Positions 1 to 8,740 of a DNA stretch of 64,000 bases are shown here, piece by piece. How positions within the stretch are numbered: position 1 is the stretch's first letter; each line of letters starts with the position of its first letter. Source of the DNA: Thiodiazotropha sp040506705 (GTDB lineage: Bacteria > Pseudomonadota > Gammaproteobacteria > Chromatiales > Chromatiaceae); contig JBEVWG010000066.1 of NCBI GenBank assembly GCA_040506705.1, positions 6,337 to 70,336 of the forward strand, given 5' to 3'. The notes beneath the pieces were generated by a model. It saw only the letters and a list, made by a program, of their open reading frames with translations. It searched no databases and was not told the DNA's origin. Position numbers and translations under genes: made by a program.

Positions 1-756
1 GAAAGCGCCGCCTACAACAAACAGGATATTTGAGGTATTAACCTGTAGAAACTCCTGTTGCGGGTGTTTTCTACCACCTTGAGGAGGGACAGAAGCTACA
101 GTGCCTTCAATCAGTTTCAAAAGTGCTTGTTGTACACCCTCACCTGAAACATCTCTGGTAATGGACGGATTATCAGATTTACGGGAAATTTTATCGATTT
201 CATCGATATAAACTATGCCTGTCTGCGCCTTTTCGACGTCGTAGTCGCATTTTTGCAGCAACTTCTGAATGATGTTCTCAACATCTTCGCCAACATAGCC
301 CGCTTCTGTAAGCGTGGTGGCGTCAGCAATCGTAAAGGGCACATTCAACAATCTGGCCAAGGTCTCTGCGAGCAGGGTTTTGCCCGACCCAGTGGGACCA
401 ATCAGAAGAATATTTGATTTGGCCAGTTCGACCTCACTATCCTTACCGATGGCATCAAGCCGCTTGTAGTGGTTATATACAGCGACAGAAAGCACTTTTT
501 TTGCCCTCTGTTGACCAATAACATACTGATCCAGCGTCTTTTTTATCTCTTGAGGCTTGGGTAGCTTGTTGATGCTGTCTTCACCGGGCTCCTGCATCTC
601 CTCACGGATAATGTCATTACAAAGCTCGACGCACTCATCGCAGATAAAGACGGAAGGACCGGCAATCAGTTTCCGCACCTCATGCTGACTCTTGCCGCAA
701 AAGGAGCAATACAACAGCTTACCGTCGTCACTTTTACCGCTCTTGTCACTGCTCAT
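1..756 (-). CDS. clpX: ATP-dependent Clp protease ATP-binding subunit ClpX (3' part cut by window edge)
   Basis: This is the AAA+ unfoldase that feeds substrates to the ClpP peptidase in the cytoplasm. About 252 N-terminal residues are visible of roughly 425 expected; the rest lies left of the window. A zinc-binding domain has Cys17, Cys20, Cys39 and Cys42. A Walker A loop (GPTGSGKT, about residues 120-127) and a Walker B (VYIDEID) follow. The start is the ATG at 756. clpP lies directly upstream on the same strand, the usual gammaproteobacterial order tig-clpP-clpX. The frame is open throughout and I see no damage. Confidence 0.97.
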   Translation of the reverse strand, partial: MSSDKSGKSDDGKLLYCSFCGKSQHEVRKLIAGPSVFICDECVELCNDIIREEMQEPGEDSINKLPKPQEIKKTLDQYVIGQQRAKKVLSVAVYNHYKRLDAIGKDSEVELAKSNILLIGPTGSGKTLLAETLARLLNVPFTIADATTLTEAGYVGEDVENIIQKLLQKCDYDVEKAQTGIVYIDEIDKISRKSDNPSITRDVSGEGVQQALLKLIEGTVASVPPQGGRKHPQQEFLQVNTSNILFVVGGAF

Positions 757-899
757 ATTTCACTCCTTCAAGCCGAATTCAACCTGCTCTACTTCAATCA
801 TATCTAACTGCACCTATATGGCAAGGTTAGCGACGAAAAACCCTGACTCGAGTATCACGCCATCCATTGCATGCTTCAACCTCATTATTGAGCCGATTG

Positions 900-1538
900 T
901 CAGCTGTTATCAATACCACCACGATTAGACAATACAGAATCGATCAGGCCATAGGCAACTGCATCATCTCCACCCATAAAGTTATCGCGGTCAGTGTCAC
1001 CTGATATTTTCTCAAGACTCTGACCTGTATGTTCTGCCATGATGCCGTTCAAACGCTCTTTCAGCAATAGGATCTCTTTCGCATGGATCTCTATATCCGT
1101 TGCCTGCCCTTGAAAACCACCCAGGGGCTGATGAATCATCATGCGTGAGTTAGGTAAGCAGTAACGCTTACCCTTGGCGCCACCGGTCAGCAACAGCGCA
1201 CCCATGCTTGCCGCCTGGCCAATACACATGGTACTGACGTCAGGCTTAACAAACTGCATGGTATCGTAAATCGATAAGCCAGCGGTTACCGATCCACCTG
1301 GGGAGTTGATGTAGAGATGAATATCCTTATCCGGATTCTCAGATTCCAGAAACAGTAGCTGTGCCACTACCAAATTGGCCATCTGATCTTCTACAGGCCC
1401 GACAAGGAATATGACCCGTTCTTTCAATAATCTGGAATAGATATCAAAAGAGCGCTCGCCTCGTGCAGTCTGCTCGATAACTATCGGTACTAGACCAAGG
1501 CTTTGTGCATCCGGCATTCCTGACACTGTTTCAATCAT
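900..1538 (-). CDS. clpP: ATP-dependent Clp protease proteolytic subunit ClpP
   Basis: Serine peptidase that forms the barrel of ClpXP and ClpAP. The protein has 212 residues, the usual size including a short N-terminal propeptide. The catalytic triad is visible: Ser111 in GQAASMGA, His136 in MIHQP and Asp185 in TDRDNF, with the same spacing as in E. coli ClpP. The oxyanion-hole segment SPGGSV is at about 79-84. An AGAGGA-like ribosome site precedes the ATG. It lies 21 bases downstream of tig and 143 bases upstream of clpX, so it is probably co-transcribed with both. Confidence 0.97.
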   Translation of the reverse strand: MIETVSGMPDAQSLGLVPIVIEQTARGERSFDIYSRLLKERVIFLVGPVEDQMANLVVAQLLFLESENPDKDIHLYINSPGGSVTAGLSIYDTMQFVKPDVSTMCIGQAASMGALLLTGGAKGKRYCLPNSRMMIHQPLGGFQGQATDIEIHAKEILLLKERLNGIMAEHTGQSLEKISGDTDRDNFMGGDDAVAYGLIDSVLSNRGGIDNS

Positions 1539-1559
1539 CGTTTACTATTCCTCTGTACT

Positions 1560-2846
1560 TCAACCCTGATCCGTCAATTCGGCAAAGGTTGTCTGCTCAT
1601 CTGTAATTGTGACTTGGTCAAGAATCCAATCTACGACCTGATCTTCCATCACAACATTACGTACTGCTGCTAGTTGCTGCTCATCGTTGTAGTAGTAATT
1701 TACCACTTCTTCAGGCTTCTCATAACTGGCAGCAAATTCATCAATTCTCTTCTTTACTCGATCGTTATCGACCTGAATGTCGTTTTGCTTAACTATTTCG
1801 CTAATCACCAATCCAAGAGTGACCCGTTTTTTAGCCTGTTCTTCAAACATTTCACGGGGCAGCTCGAAGGTTCCAGCCCCCTGGCCCAGCTGCTGCCTGG
1901 TCTGCTTACGCAGCGCTTCGATCTCCTCATCCACCATCGCAGCGGGGATGTCGATCTTGTTCTGCTCATAAACCAGATCCATTGCCTGATTCTTCACTTG
2001 GGCTTCGATTCGTTGTGCAAGCTCGCGCTGCATATTTTCACGCACATCCGCTTTCAGCTTATCAACGCCATCCGCTGCACCAAACTCCTTGGCGAACTCA
2101 TCATTGACCTCAGGTAGTACCTCTTCTGAAATATCGCTGATCTCTACCGCAAACGTTACAGGTTTTCCTGCCAACTCTTCCACCCGGTAGTTTTCAGGGA
2201 ATTGCAGATCGATGCTGCTCTTCTCCCCTTTCGACATACCAACCAGGGCAGTTTCAAAGCCTTCGATCATTCTTCCTGAACCCAATACAAGGTCGACATT
2301 CTCAGCACTACCGCCCTCGAAGGCCTCACCATCTATGGTACCTGTAAAACTGATCTTTACCTGATCCCCATCTGCAGCAGCTCTATCGACGCTATTCCAG
2401 GTTACACGCTGCTTTTGCAGCTTCAGAATCATCTCATCGATATCCTGCTCTGTGATCTCTGCAGCTGGGCGTTTAACCTCACCTTCTACCTTACTCAAGG
2501 TAATTTCAGGCATCACTTCCAGAGTGGCCACGTAACTGAAACGTCCCTCTTCATTTGATTCGCCAGGCTCAATTTTTGGCATGCCCGCAGGTTGCAGCTT
2601 CTCTTGCTGTATGGCCTCCTGATAGCTGGTCTCTATCATCTGGCCGTAGACCTCCTGCAATACCTGTCCGCCATAGTTACGACGTAAAAACTTCATAGGT
2701 ACCTTACCAGGACGAAAACCATCCAACTTGGCGGTTCGGCCAATCTGCTGTAGGCGCTTCGTCACTTCCGCATCGATCTGCTCTGCAGGCAACTCGACGG
2801 TTAGACGTCGCTCAAGCCCTTCTCCCGATTCCACCGAAACTTGCAT
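1560..2846 (-). CDS. tig: trigger factor (ribosome-associated chaperone/peptidyl-prolyl isomerase)
   Basis: Trigger factor binds the ribosome exit tunnel and shields nascent chains. The protein has 428 residues from the ATG at 2846. That start is preferred over an in-frame one 30 bases upstream because AGGAG sits eight bases before it and trigger factors begin MQVSVE. The ribosome-docking signature GFRPGKVP lies near residue 45, and the FKBP-like domain (GDQVKISFTG) in the middle. The helical C-terminal arms end in an acidic and polar tail. It heads the tig-clpP-clpX group, with tRNA-Leu immediately upstream. Confidence 0.97.
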   Translation of the reverse strand: MQVSVESGEGLERRLTVELPAEQIDAEVTKRLQQIGRTAKLDGFRPGKVPMKFLRRNYGGQVLQEVYGQMIETSYQEAIQQEKLQPAGMPKIEPGESNEEGRFSYVATLEVMPEITLSKVEGEVKRPAAEITEQDIDEMILKLQKQRVTWNSVDRAAADGDQVKISFTGTIDGEAFEGGSAENVDLVLGSGRMIEGFETALVGMSKGEKSSIDLQFPENYRVEELAGKPVTFAVEISDISEEVLPEVNDEFAKEFGAADGVDKLKADVRENMQRELAQRIEAQVKNQAMDLVYEQNKIDIPAAMVDEEIEALRKQTRQQLGQGAGTFELPREMFEEQAKKRVTLGLVISEIVKQNDIQVDNDRVKKRIDEFAASYEKPEEVVNYYYNDEQQLAAVRNVVMEDQVVDWILDQVTITDEQTTFAELTDQG

Positions 2847-2938
2847 GTATATTCTCCTGACAGCCCTATCTGTCATTAAATTCTTAATTTGGTATGGAAA
2901 TTTCCTGCCAGTCTAACTTATCGACCTTCAGGGAAAAA

Positions 2939-3023
<85 letters not shown>

Positions 3024-3300
3024 TTGATTCTGCCAGATCATTGGTTTCTAAGCCCCAATTACCCAGCTGTGAACTGACCATTATAACGATCTAGGGAGTA
3101 AGTCTCTACGGCAAATGTGAACCAAAAGTGCGGTTATTTCACTTTAAGTACATTTTTTGACGCCTACAAGCTCAAACTCCTTCTGTTTTTATACCTTCTC
3201 AGACCCTGGATCAAGATAAAAAAATTCGCGTTATACTAAGTTTTGTTAATTTATATCAATAAGTTAATAAACACCGACAAGCTAAAAAAGCCAGCCGCCT

Positions 3301-3323
3301 GTTGAAGTTCAGGAAACTTCAAC
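3301..3323 (-). terminator. hairpin overlapping the parC stop codon
   Basis: A perfect nine-base stem (GTTGAAGTT / AACTTCAAC) with a five-base loop overlaps the last codons and stop of parC. A run of six T lies about 13 bases further downstream on the transcript, so it is not a canonical intrinsic terminator. It may help end parC transcription or protect the message. Confidence 0.4.
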
Positions 3324-5558
3324 ACGATCAACCCGCTGAAATCCCCTCGGCAACTTTGCACCACGCCGCCCCCTTTCGCCCTGAAAACCGTCCAGATCAG
3401 AAGGTTTGAGCACGATATAGCGCTTACCCGCATGGGCGGTAAGGCTGCCACCCTTTGGCACGACGGCAATAGCAACCACAAACTCCTCTCGCGCCGCCAC
3501 TCGTTTTGGCGGAATTGAGATTAATTTATTACCTTTGCCTCGGGCAAGTTTAGGTAGTTCTGCGACCGGAAAGACCAACATACGCCCCTCATTGGAGATG
3601 CTCACCACCCGATCCGACTCGAGATCGGTGATCATTTCCGGCACCATCACCTGCCCCCCTTTGGGCAAACTCAACAAGGCTTTACCTGACTTGTTCTTTG
3701 CCAGCATATCTGCCAGTCCAACCCGGAATCCATAACCAGCATCTGAAGCCAGCAGATACTCTTGCTGGGTATCCCCACCCAATACCGCGCAGAATGTAGC
3801 ACCGGTAGCTGGAGAGAGCCGACCTGTAAGCGGCTCCCCCTGACTACGTGCAGAGGGCAGGGTATGTGCGGGCAGAGAGTAGCTACGCCCATTAGAATCC
3901 AAAAATACCGCCTGCTGGTTGCTTTTTAAACGGGTAGCGGCAAGAAATCCATCACCCGCCCGATAGTTCAAACCTGCCGGATCGATCTCATGCCCTTTTG
4001 CGGTACGAGCCCAACCCATCTCTGAGAGCACGACTGTGACTGCTTCGCTTGGGGTCAGATCTGTCTCATCCAAGGCCTCAGCAGATTCTCGCTCGACAAT
4101 GGGGGAACGCCGCTCATCGCCGTATTTTTCTGAGTCTGCCTGCAACTCTTTGCGAATCAGGGTGCGCATCCGCTGTTTGGAGCCAAGTAGTAATTGCAGT
4201 GATTTGCGCTCTTTTTCCAGCTCATCCTGCTCACCCTTTATCTTCATCTCTTCCAATTTGGCCAAATGGCGCAGACGCAGATTGAGAATTGCTTCCGCCT
4301 GCACCTCAGAGAGAGAAAAACGTTTGATGAGCTCAGACTTGGGATCATCTTCGTAGCGGATAATCGCGATTACCTCATCGATATTAAGGTAGGCGATCAT
4401 TAAACCGTCTAAGATATGCAACCGCTCAAGCACTTCATCCAGGCGATACTGCAATCTCCGGCGAACGGTTTCGGTTCTAAAACTGAGCCACTCAGTAAGC
4501 AGCCCACGCAGATTCTTCACAGCTGGACGGCCATCAATACCAATCATGTTCAGATTGACCCGATAACTCCGTTCAAGATCGGTGGTGGCGAATAGATGTG
4601 ACATCAAACGAGCCACATCAACCCGATTGGAACGAGGCACAATCACCAGGCGGGTTGGGTTCTCATGATCGGACTCATCCCGCAGATCCTCGACCATCGG
4701 TAGTTTTTTGGCCTGCATCTGGGCCGCAATCTGCTCCAGTATTTTCGCTCCGGATACCTGATGGGGCAGTGCAGTGACAATAACGTCGCCGTTCTCGCGA
4801 TCATAACAGGCACGCATCCGGATCGAACCATGCCCTGTCTCATAGACCTTGATCAGATCTTCGGCCGGGGTAACGATCTCAGCATCAGTTGGATAATCCG
4901 GTCCAGGAATGTACGCCATCAACTCTTCAAGAGTGGCCTTAGGCGATTCCAGGAGATGGACACAGGCGCCTGCAACCTCCCGTAGATTATGCGGCGGAAT
5001 ATCTGTCGCCATGCCGACCGCTATACCTGATGAGCCATTCAACAGTACATTCGGCAGTCTTGCAGGAAGAATCTCAGGTTCGCGTAGGGTGCCATCAAAA
5101 TTGGGCGCCCACTCCACTGTCCCCTGCCCCAATTCTGAGAGCAGAGTTTGCGCATAGACCGTCAACTTGGATTCGGTATAGCGCATTGCGGCAAAAGACT
5201 TAGGATCATCCGGCGATCCCCAGTTGCCCTGACCATCCACCAGTGGATAGCGATAGGAAAAGCTCTGAGCCATCAGCACCATCGCCTCATAACAGGCGGA
5301 ATCACCATGGGGATGGAATTTGCCCAGTACATCACCGACAGTTCGCGCCGACTTCTTGAATTTAGCCCCCGCACTCAAGCCAAGCTCAGACATGGCATAG
5401 ACAATCCGGCGCTGAACCGGCTTCAGCCCATCGCCGATATTTGGCAGCGCCCGGTCGAGAATGACATACATGGAATAGTTCAGGTACGCCTTCTCGGTAA
5501 ACTCGTTGAGAGGAACCCGTTCGATCCCTTCAAAACTCTGATCGATTTTATCAGTCAT
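3309..5558 (-). CDS. parC: DNA topoisomerase IV subunit A
   Basis: Subunit A of topoisomerase IV, which decatenates daughter chromosomes. The 749 residues match the family (E. coli about 752). The breakage-reunion domain has the catalytic Tyr127 in AAMRYTE. The quinolone-resistance region reads HPHGDSACYE with the sensitive-type Ser87 and Glu91. C-terminal beta-pinwheel repeats follow (for example the blade near RGKGNKLISI). The C-terminal length and KYIVLKPSD-like ending favour ParC over GyrA. parE is not in the window. A membrane-protein gene lies 61 bases upstream on the same strand. Confidence 0.96.
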   Translation of the reverse strand: MTDKIDQSFEGIERVPLNEFTEKAYLNYSMYVILDRALPNIGDGLKPVQRRIVYAMSELGLSAGAKFKKSARTVGDVLGKFHPHGDSACYEAMVLMAQSFSYRYPLVDGQGNWGSPDDPKSFAAMRYTESKLTVYAQTLLSELGQGTVEWAPNFDGTLREPEILPARLPNVLLNGSSGIAVGMATDIPPHNLREVAGACVHLLESPKATLEELMAYIPGPDYPTDAEIVTPAEDLIKVYETGHGSIRMRACYDRENGDVIVTALPHQVSGAKILEQIAAQMQAKKLPMVEDLRDESDHENPTRLVIVPRSNRVDVARLMSHLFATTDLERSYRVNLNMIGIDGRPAVKNLRGLLTEWLSFRTETVRRRLQYRLDEVLERLHILDGLMIAYLNIDEVIAIIRYEDDPKSELIKRFSLSEVQAEAILNLRLRHLAKLEEMKIKGEQDELEKERKSLQLLLGSKQRMRTLIRKELQADSEKYGDERRSPIVERESAEALDETDLTPSEAVTVVLSEMGWARTAKGHEIDPAGLNYRAGDGFLAATRLKSNQQAVFLDSNGRSYSLPAHTLPSARSQGEPLTGRLSPATGATFCAVLGGDTQQEYLLASDAGYGFRVGLADMLAKNKSGKALLSLPKGGQVMVPEMITDLESDRVVSISNEGRMLVFPVAELPKLARGKGNKLISIPPKRVAAREEFVVAIAVVPKGGSLTAHAGKRYIVLKPSDLDGFQGERGRRGAKLPRGFQRVDRVEVS

Positions 5559-5579
5559 CTATTGTGTTAAGTGTTGCTA

Positions 5580-5598
5580 CTGGCCAGGAAGAGGCCAG
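5580..5598 (-). other. small perfect hairpin before parC
   Basis: CTGGCC and GGCCAG pair around a seven-base loop between the upstream membrane-protein gene and the parC start. It has no T-run. It could be a transcript-processing or attenuation structure, or mark the end of the upstream gene. Its function is unknown. Confidence 0.3.
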
Positions 5599-5619
5599 AT
5601 GATACGGAAAGCGGAGGAG

Positions 5620-6324
5620 TTAGGGAATACGTGGCGTGTCACGCAAGCTACGAATAAGCAGAAAAACCACCAGCGGCAGCAGATAAGAGAGTCCAGCCAG
5701 CCAGTAGTATTGCTGGCCCTCAAGCGCTCCTGAAAGGTTCAGTGCCGCTAACAGCGCCCCGAGTGAGACTCCCCCCAACAAGAGAGAAAACAGAGCCTGT
5801 TCAATAAAACGACGCCGCTGAAAACTGCTGCTTAAGAAATTTTTCACCAATTTCAAACAGGCAATCCAGGTTATCAATAGCAGAGAGAGGTAGAACGGAC
5901 CGGGTGAACCACTGAATATTATCGACAGGTGAAAAACCAATTGAGTGGCCAATATCACAAAAAACAGCATCCCATAATTGACATAACGTAGAGGGGTCAC
6001 TTTCAGCCAAATGGGCATATGGCTGAGCACAGCACCAAAAAGAGATGCGGGCAAAATTGCAAACATAAGATCGAAAATCATCCAATCCCAGGATTGACCC
6101 TGCAACAGCAAGAGCTCTATCAGCCACAGCAGCAGACTGAACAGTCCTGCTGCAGTTAATAATCTTACCGGTGTCTCTGTCAGCCAGACCCAGGCGGGAA
6201 AGGATCGACTGCGTCCAACATTTGCGGATGAGGGGATGGTGATGCACATGGAAGAAAGTATCGCCAAGTAATAAGTAGCACCACCATGATATCCATCAAT
6301 CAGGTGATGCTTAGCCCCATCCAC
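5620..6324 (-). CDS. uncharacterised integral membrane protein
   Basis: I do not recognise a family with confidence. The 234-residue protein (GTG start; an ATG at 6249 is an alternative) has about six hydrophobic helices, for example LLTAAGLFSLLLWLIELLLL and GMLFFVILATQLVFHLSIIF. Basic loops lie between them (SSSFQRRR) and there is no obvious catalytic motif. The run of helices vaguely recalls part of NnrS-type membrane proteins, but the conserved histidines of that family are not seen. It is upstream of parC on the same strand with a hairpin between. No clear ribosome site marks either start. Confidence 0.6.
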   Translation of the reverse strand: MDGAKHHLIDGYHGGATYYLAILSSMCITIPSSANVGRSRSFPAWVWLTETPVRLLTAAGLFSLLLWLIELLLLQGQSWDWMIFDLMFAILPASLFGAVLSHMPIWLKVTPLRYVNYGMLFFVILATQLVFHLSIIFSGSPGPFYLSLLLITWIACLKLVKNFLSSSFQRRRFIEQALFSLLLGGVSLGALLAALNLSGALEGQQYYWLAGLSYLLPLVVFLLIRSLRDTPRIP

Positions 6325-6505
6325 ACTGGATTATTTGCGCTCAACCTCTTACTACCAGCTGACTAATAAAAGTAACAAGTCAGTGGAGCGTGTAGTTTCT
6401 ACACGGTTCATCGACCACCTTATTAATAAACACCCTCTATCATCTCTATGAGGGAATCCCGTAGAATCCTCAACAATCCAACAGTGACAAGATCAGGAAA
6501 GTAAT

Positions 6506-6904
6506 ATGGCCACCCCATTCTCCACCCCCCAAGATGCTGAAGATGCCTACTATGATGCAATCGATGAAAAAAACCTAAGTGCCATGATGGCGGTATGGGA
6601 TGAGAGTGAGGAGACTCTCTGCCTGCTTCCAATGATGCCCATTCAACGCGGCAGGGCAGCAATCGAAGAGGTCTGGTCCTCCTTACTCAACAGCGATATC
6701 TCTCTGGAGATGCAGATCAAACACCTCAGCTGGATTGAGTCAGAGAGTATCGCCATTCATCTGATCGAAGAGTGGGTCAATGCTGGCCCCGAAGCGGGGA
6801 TGCAACCGGTCTATGCCACCAATATCTTTCGCAAGGGTGATCAAGGCTGGCATCTGATCATGCATCAGAACTCTCCTACACCACCACCAGAACTGAAAGC
6901 GTAG
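6506..6904 (+). CDS. SnoaL/NTF2-like fold protein
   Basis: A 132-residue cytoplasmic protein with the pattern of the NTF2-like/SnoaL-like superfamily. It has an N-terminal helix pair (EDAYYDAIDEKNLSAMMAVW), a G-R-A-A-I-E segment leading into the barrel, and a final strand with WHLIMHQNSP. Relatives often act in stress responses or small-molecule binding, but the substrate cannot be read from the sequence. An AGGA site precedes the ATG by eight bases. Its stop codon overlaps the GTG start of the thioesterase gene by one base, so the two are almost certainly translated together. Confidence 0.8.
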   Translation: MATPFSTPQDAEDAYYDAIDEKNLSAMMAVWDESEETLCLLPMMPIQRGRAAIEEVWSSLLNSDISLEMQIKHLSWIESESIAIHLIEEWVNAGPEAGMQPVYATNIFRKGDQGWHLIMHQNSPTPPPELKA

Positions 6905-7254
6905 TGGAAAATCACAAACTGGTACTGCCCCAACACCTCAACCAGTATGGCTACCTGTTTGGCGGCAACCTACTGAAGTGGGTCGATGAGTACGCCTGGA
7001 TTGCAGCAGTTCACGACTACCCCGGTCGTCACTTCGTAACCAAAGGCATGGATCGGGTAACCTTTCATCGCAGCGTGCAGGAGGGTGCCATTCTCCGTTT
7101 CGATATCCAGCAGAGCAAAAAGGGTGAGTCATCGGTTCAATACCGGGTCTCCGTACTTGCCGAAGATTCTGAATGCGGCCAGGAGTCGAGCATATTTTCG
7201 ACTACGATCACATTTGTATCCCTTGATGAATCTGGTAAAAAAACTGCTATCTGA
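6904..7254 (+). CDS. acyl-CoA thioesterase, YciA/BFIT-like hotdog fold
   Basis: A 116-residue single hotdog-domain protein. The HLNQYGYLFGGNLLKWVDE segment carries the N-x-x-G-x-x-F-G-G-x-L pattern of YciA-type acyl-CoA thioesterases. The following helix ends in D-E, the position of the catalytic acidic residue. VTFHRSVQEGAIL matches the next conserved strand. It starts with GTG and overlaps the upstream gene's TAG by one base. It is slightly shorter than E. coli YciA (132) and lacks a long C-terminal tail. The likely role is hydrolysis of acyl-CoA; the chain preference is unknown. Confidence 0.82.
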   Translation: MENHKLVLPQHLNQYGYLFGGNLLKWVDEYAWIAAVHDYPGRHFVTKGMDRVTFHRSVQEGAILRFDIQQSKKGESSVQYRVSVLAEDSECGQESSIFSTTITFVSLDESGKKTAI

Positions 7255-7513
7255 AGTCCAGTGTAGAAGGAAAAAGAACTAGCTATTATTCAATTCTGAA
7301 TATCATATATAGCAACATCTCGGAAGCCTCAATTTAATGCTTGTCGGCACCTCGACCAGTATCACCCATACTGGAAAGAGTCGGGTAATTTTATCAATCA
7401 TTAATGACACGCTATCAAGAAGAACCACAGTTTTGAAACAGAATAACATTGACGGTTAGGTGTCAACTCATAACCCGCTCCACGCAAACTGTTTTGATGC
7501 ACAGGAAAAAATC

Positions 7514-7537
7514 GTAGGGTGGGGCCATGCCCCACCA
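7514..7537 (+). repeat. family A palindromic repeat, copy 1
   Basis: Begins GTAGGGTGGGG and ends CCCCACCA, so it folds on itself (TGGGGC/GCCCCA) around a short AT centre. Near-identical copies are at 7628, 29323, 37497, 58158 and 58195. Confidence 0.85.
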
Positions 7538-7627
7538 AAATGGGTTAAATAACTCGCTACCAATAGATTAATACTCTATATCTTGAATAAGAAAATTGGT
7601 TACATTTTACTATTTTCCAGCTTAATA

Positions 7628-7651
7628 TGGTGGGGCATGGCCCCACCCTAC
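7628..7651 (-). repeat. family A palindromic repeat, copy 2 (inverted)
   Basis: Exact inverted counterpart of the copy at 7514. Together they could form a cruciform or a long stem-loop at the end of the thioesterase transcript. Confidence 0.85.
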
Positions 7652-7702
7652 GACTTATTCCGCATCCTTTACAGAAAGAGTTGGAGGGGCTTGGATTAAT
7701 GG

Positions 7703-8551
7703 TCAGAGGTTGACTAATTTCTGCTCATCCACTCTCCAATAACCTGAATCAACCGTTCTCTTAAGATAGACCCTGAAGTCTGTCGCCTGCCTACCCAGTA
7801 CCTCTTCTACACCACTCTGCAGCTGACTGTTTCGACCATCAAGAACTTCTGTAAAAAGCTCTCGCAATAACCATTGCATCTGCTTTGTAACGCCCTCTTC
7901 CTCAAGTGCGTTGATGTAGGCATCAACAGGAACCTGGGTATATTTCACCTCTCTTTGCAGAGCGATTGAGAGCTCTTTCATGGCTTCGGAAAAACTCATC
8001 GCACGCGGCCCTGTAAGTTCATAGACCCGATTGCGATATTGCTTTTGAGTCAAAGTGGTAACAACAACTTCTGCAATATCTTCTGCATCAATAAATGGCT
8101 CGAGCGTATCACCAGCAGGCAGTACAAGCTCTCCGGCAAGAATACCTTCGATCATAAAACTCTCACTGAAGTTTTGAAAAAACCAACTTGCCCGAACAAT
8201 ATTCCACTCCAGACCACTTGACTGCACAATCTCTTCCGCTTTTTCAGCGCCTGTTTCACCTCGCCCGGAAAGAAGCACGATATGCTCTAAGCCTGATTGC
8301 CTGGCCAATGTTACGAATGCTTCAATATCTGAAGCGGCTTGAGGTATCGCCAAATCAGGCTGATAAGTAACATATACAGAAGCCACACCTTTAAGTGCAG
8401 CAGGCCAGGTCTCGCGATCCTCCCAATCAAAAGGCAGATCTGTTGATCTTGAAACTGCTCGCGTATTCAGTCCCATGTCCAATAAGCGCTGATTGACACG
8501 ATGTCCGGTCTTGCCGCTCTTACCAATAATGAGTATCGGTTTGTTAGCCAT
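7703..8551 (-). CDS. NmrA-like NAD(P)-binding oxidoreductase (atypical SDR)
   Basis: A 282-residue Rossmann-fold protein. The N-terminal IIGKSGKTGHRV matches the G-x-x-G-x-x-G dinucleotide loop of NmrA/QOR2-type atypical short-chain dehydrogenases. The second strand ends in AVSRSTDLPFDW, where an Arg-Ser pair suggests NADP(H). HIVLLSGRG and WNIVRASWFFQNF are conserved family segments, and the classic Y-x-x-x-K motif is absent. It is transcribed divergently from the AraC-type gene at 8741, which is its likely regulator. The substrate is unknown; some relatives reduce quinones or azo dyes and others only sense redox state. Confidence 0.82.
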   Translation of the reverse strand: MANKPILIIGKSGKTGHRVNQRLLDMGLNTRAVSRSTDLPFDWEDRETWPAALKGVASVYVTYQPDLAIPQAASDIEAFVTLARQSGLEHIVLLSGRGETGAEKAEEIVQSSGLEWNIVRASWFFQNFSESFMIEGILAGELVLPAGDTLEPFIDAEDIAEVVVTTLTQKQYRNRVYELTGPRAMSFSEAMKELSIALQREVKYTQVPVDAYINALEEEGVTKQMQWLLRELFTEVLDGRNSQLQSGVEEVLGRQATDFRVYLKRTVDSGYWRVDEQKLVNL

Positions 8552-8643
8552 AGTAGGGTTTCCTTTAAAGATTGTCGTCTATAAGAAATCAGTGTTTCTG
8601 ATTTATGCGTTAATCCTAGATAAAAGAAAAAAGACCAACAATC

Positions 8644-8714
8644 ACAGTTTGTCTATATTTATATACAGTTCGTCCAGAACAGTGGATATTATCCCGACGA
8701 CCAAACAGTTTGAC
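8644..8714 (+). promoter_or_regulatory. three direct-repeat half-sites between nmrA-like and araC-like genes
   Basis: The motif ACAGTTYGWC occurs at 8644-8653, 8665-8674 and 8705-8714 in the same orientation. The start-to-start distances of 21 and 40 bases are about two and four helical turns. This is the arrangement used by AraC-family dimers, and it lies in the divergent intergenic space. Binding by the AraC-like protein is inference. Confidence 0.5.
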
Positions 8715-8740
8715 TCCAGGGGCTATGGAAAACAGACATC

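Larger units (their letters stand above)
7255..7702. other. gene-free spacer carrying an inverted repeat pair
   Basis: About 450 bases lie between a plus-strand and a minus-strand gene that converge. No convincing coding frame was found. The stretch holds two inverted copies of the 24-base family A repeat (7514-7537 and 7628-7651), with an AT-rich segment of 90 bases between them. Confidence 0.7.

Noticed and set aside
1674..2117. A 147-codon plus-strand frame inside tig
   Set aside because: It is the antisense shadow of a confidently identified gene and has no independent support.
5620..6324. Assignment of the membrane protein upstream of parC to the NnrS family
   Set aside because: Only helix spacing is reminiscent; the conserved histidines and N-terminal motif of NnrS are absent.
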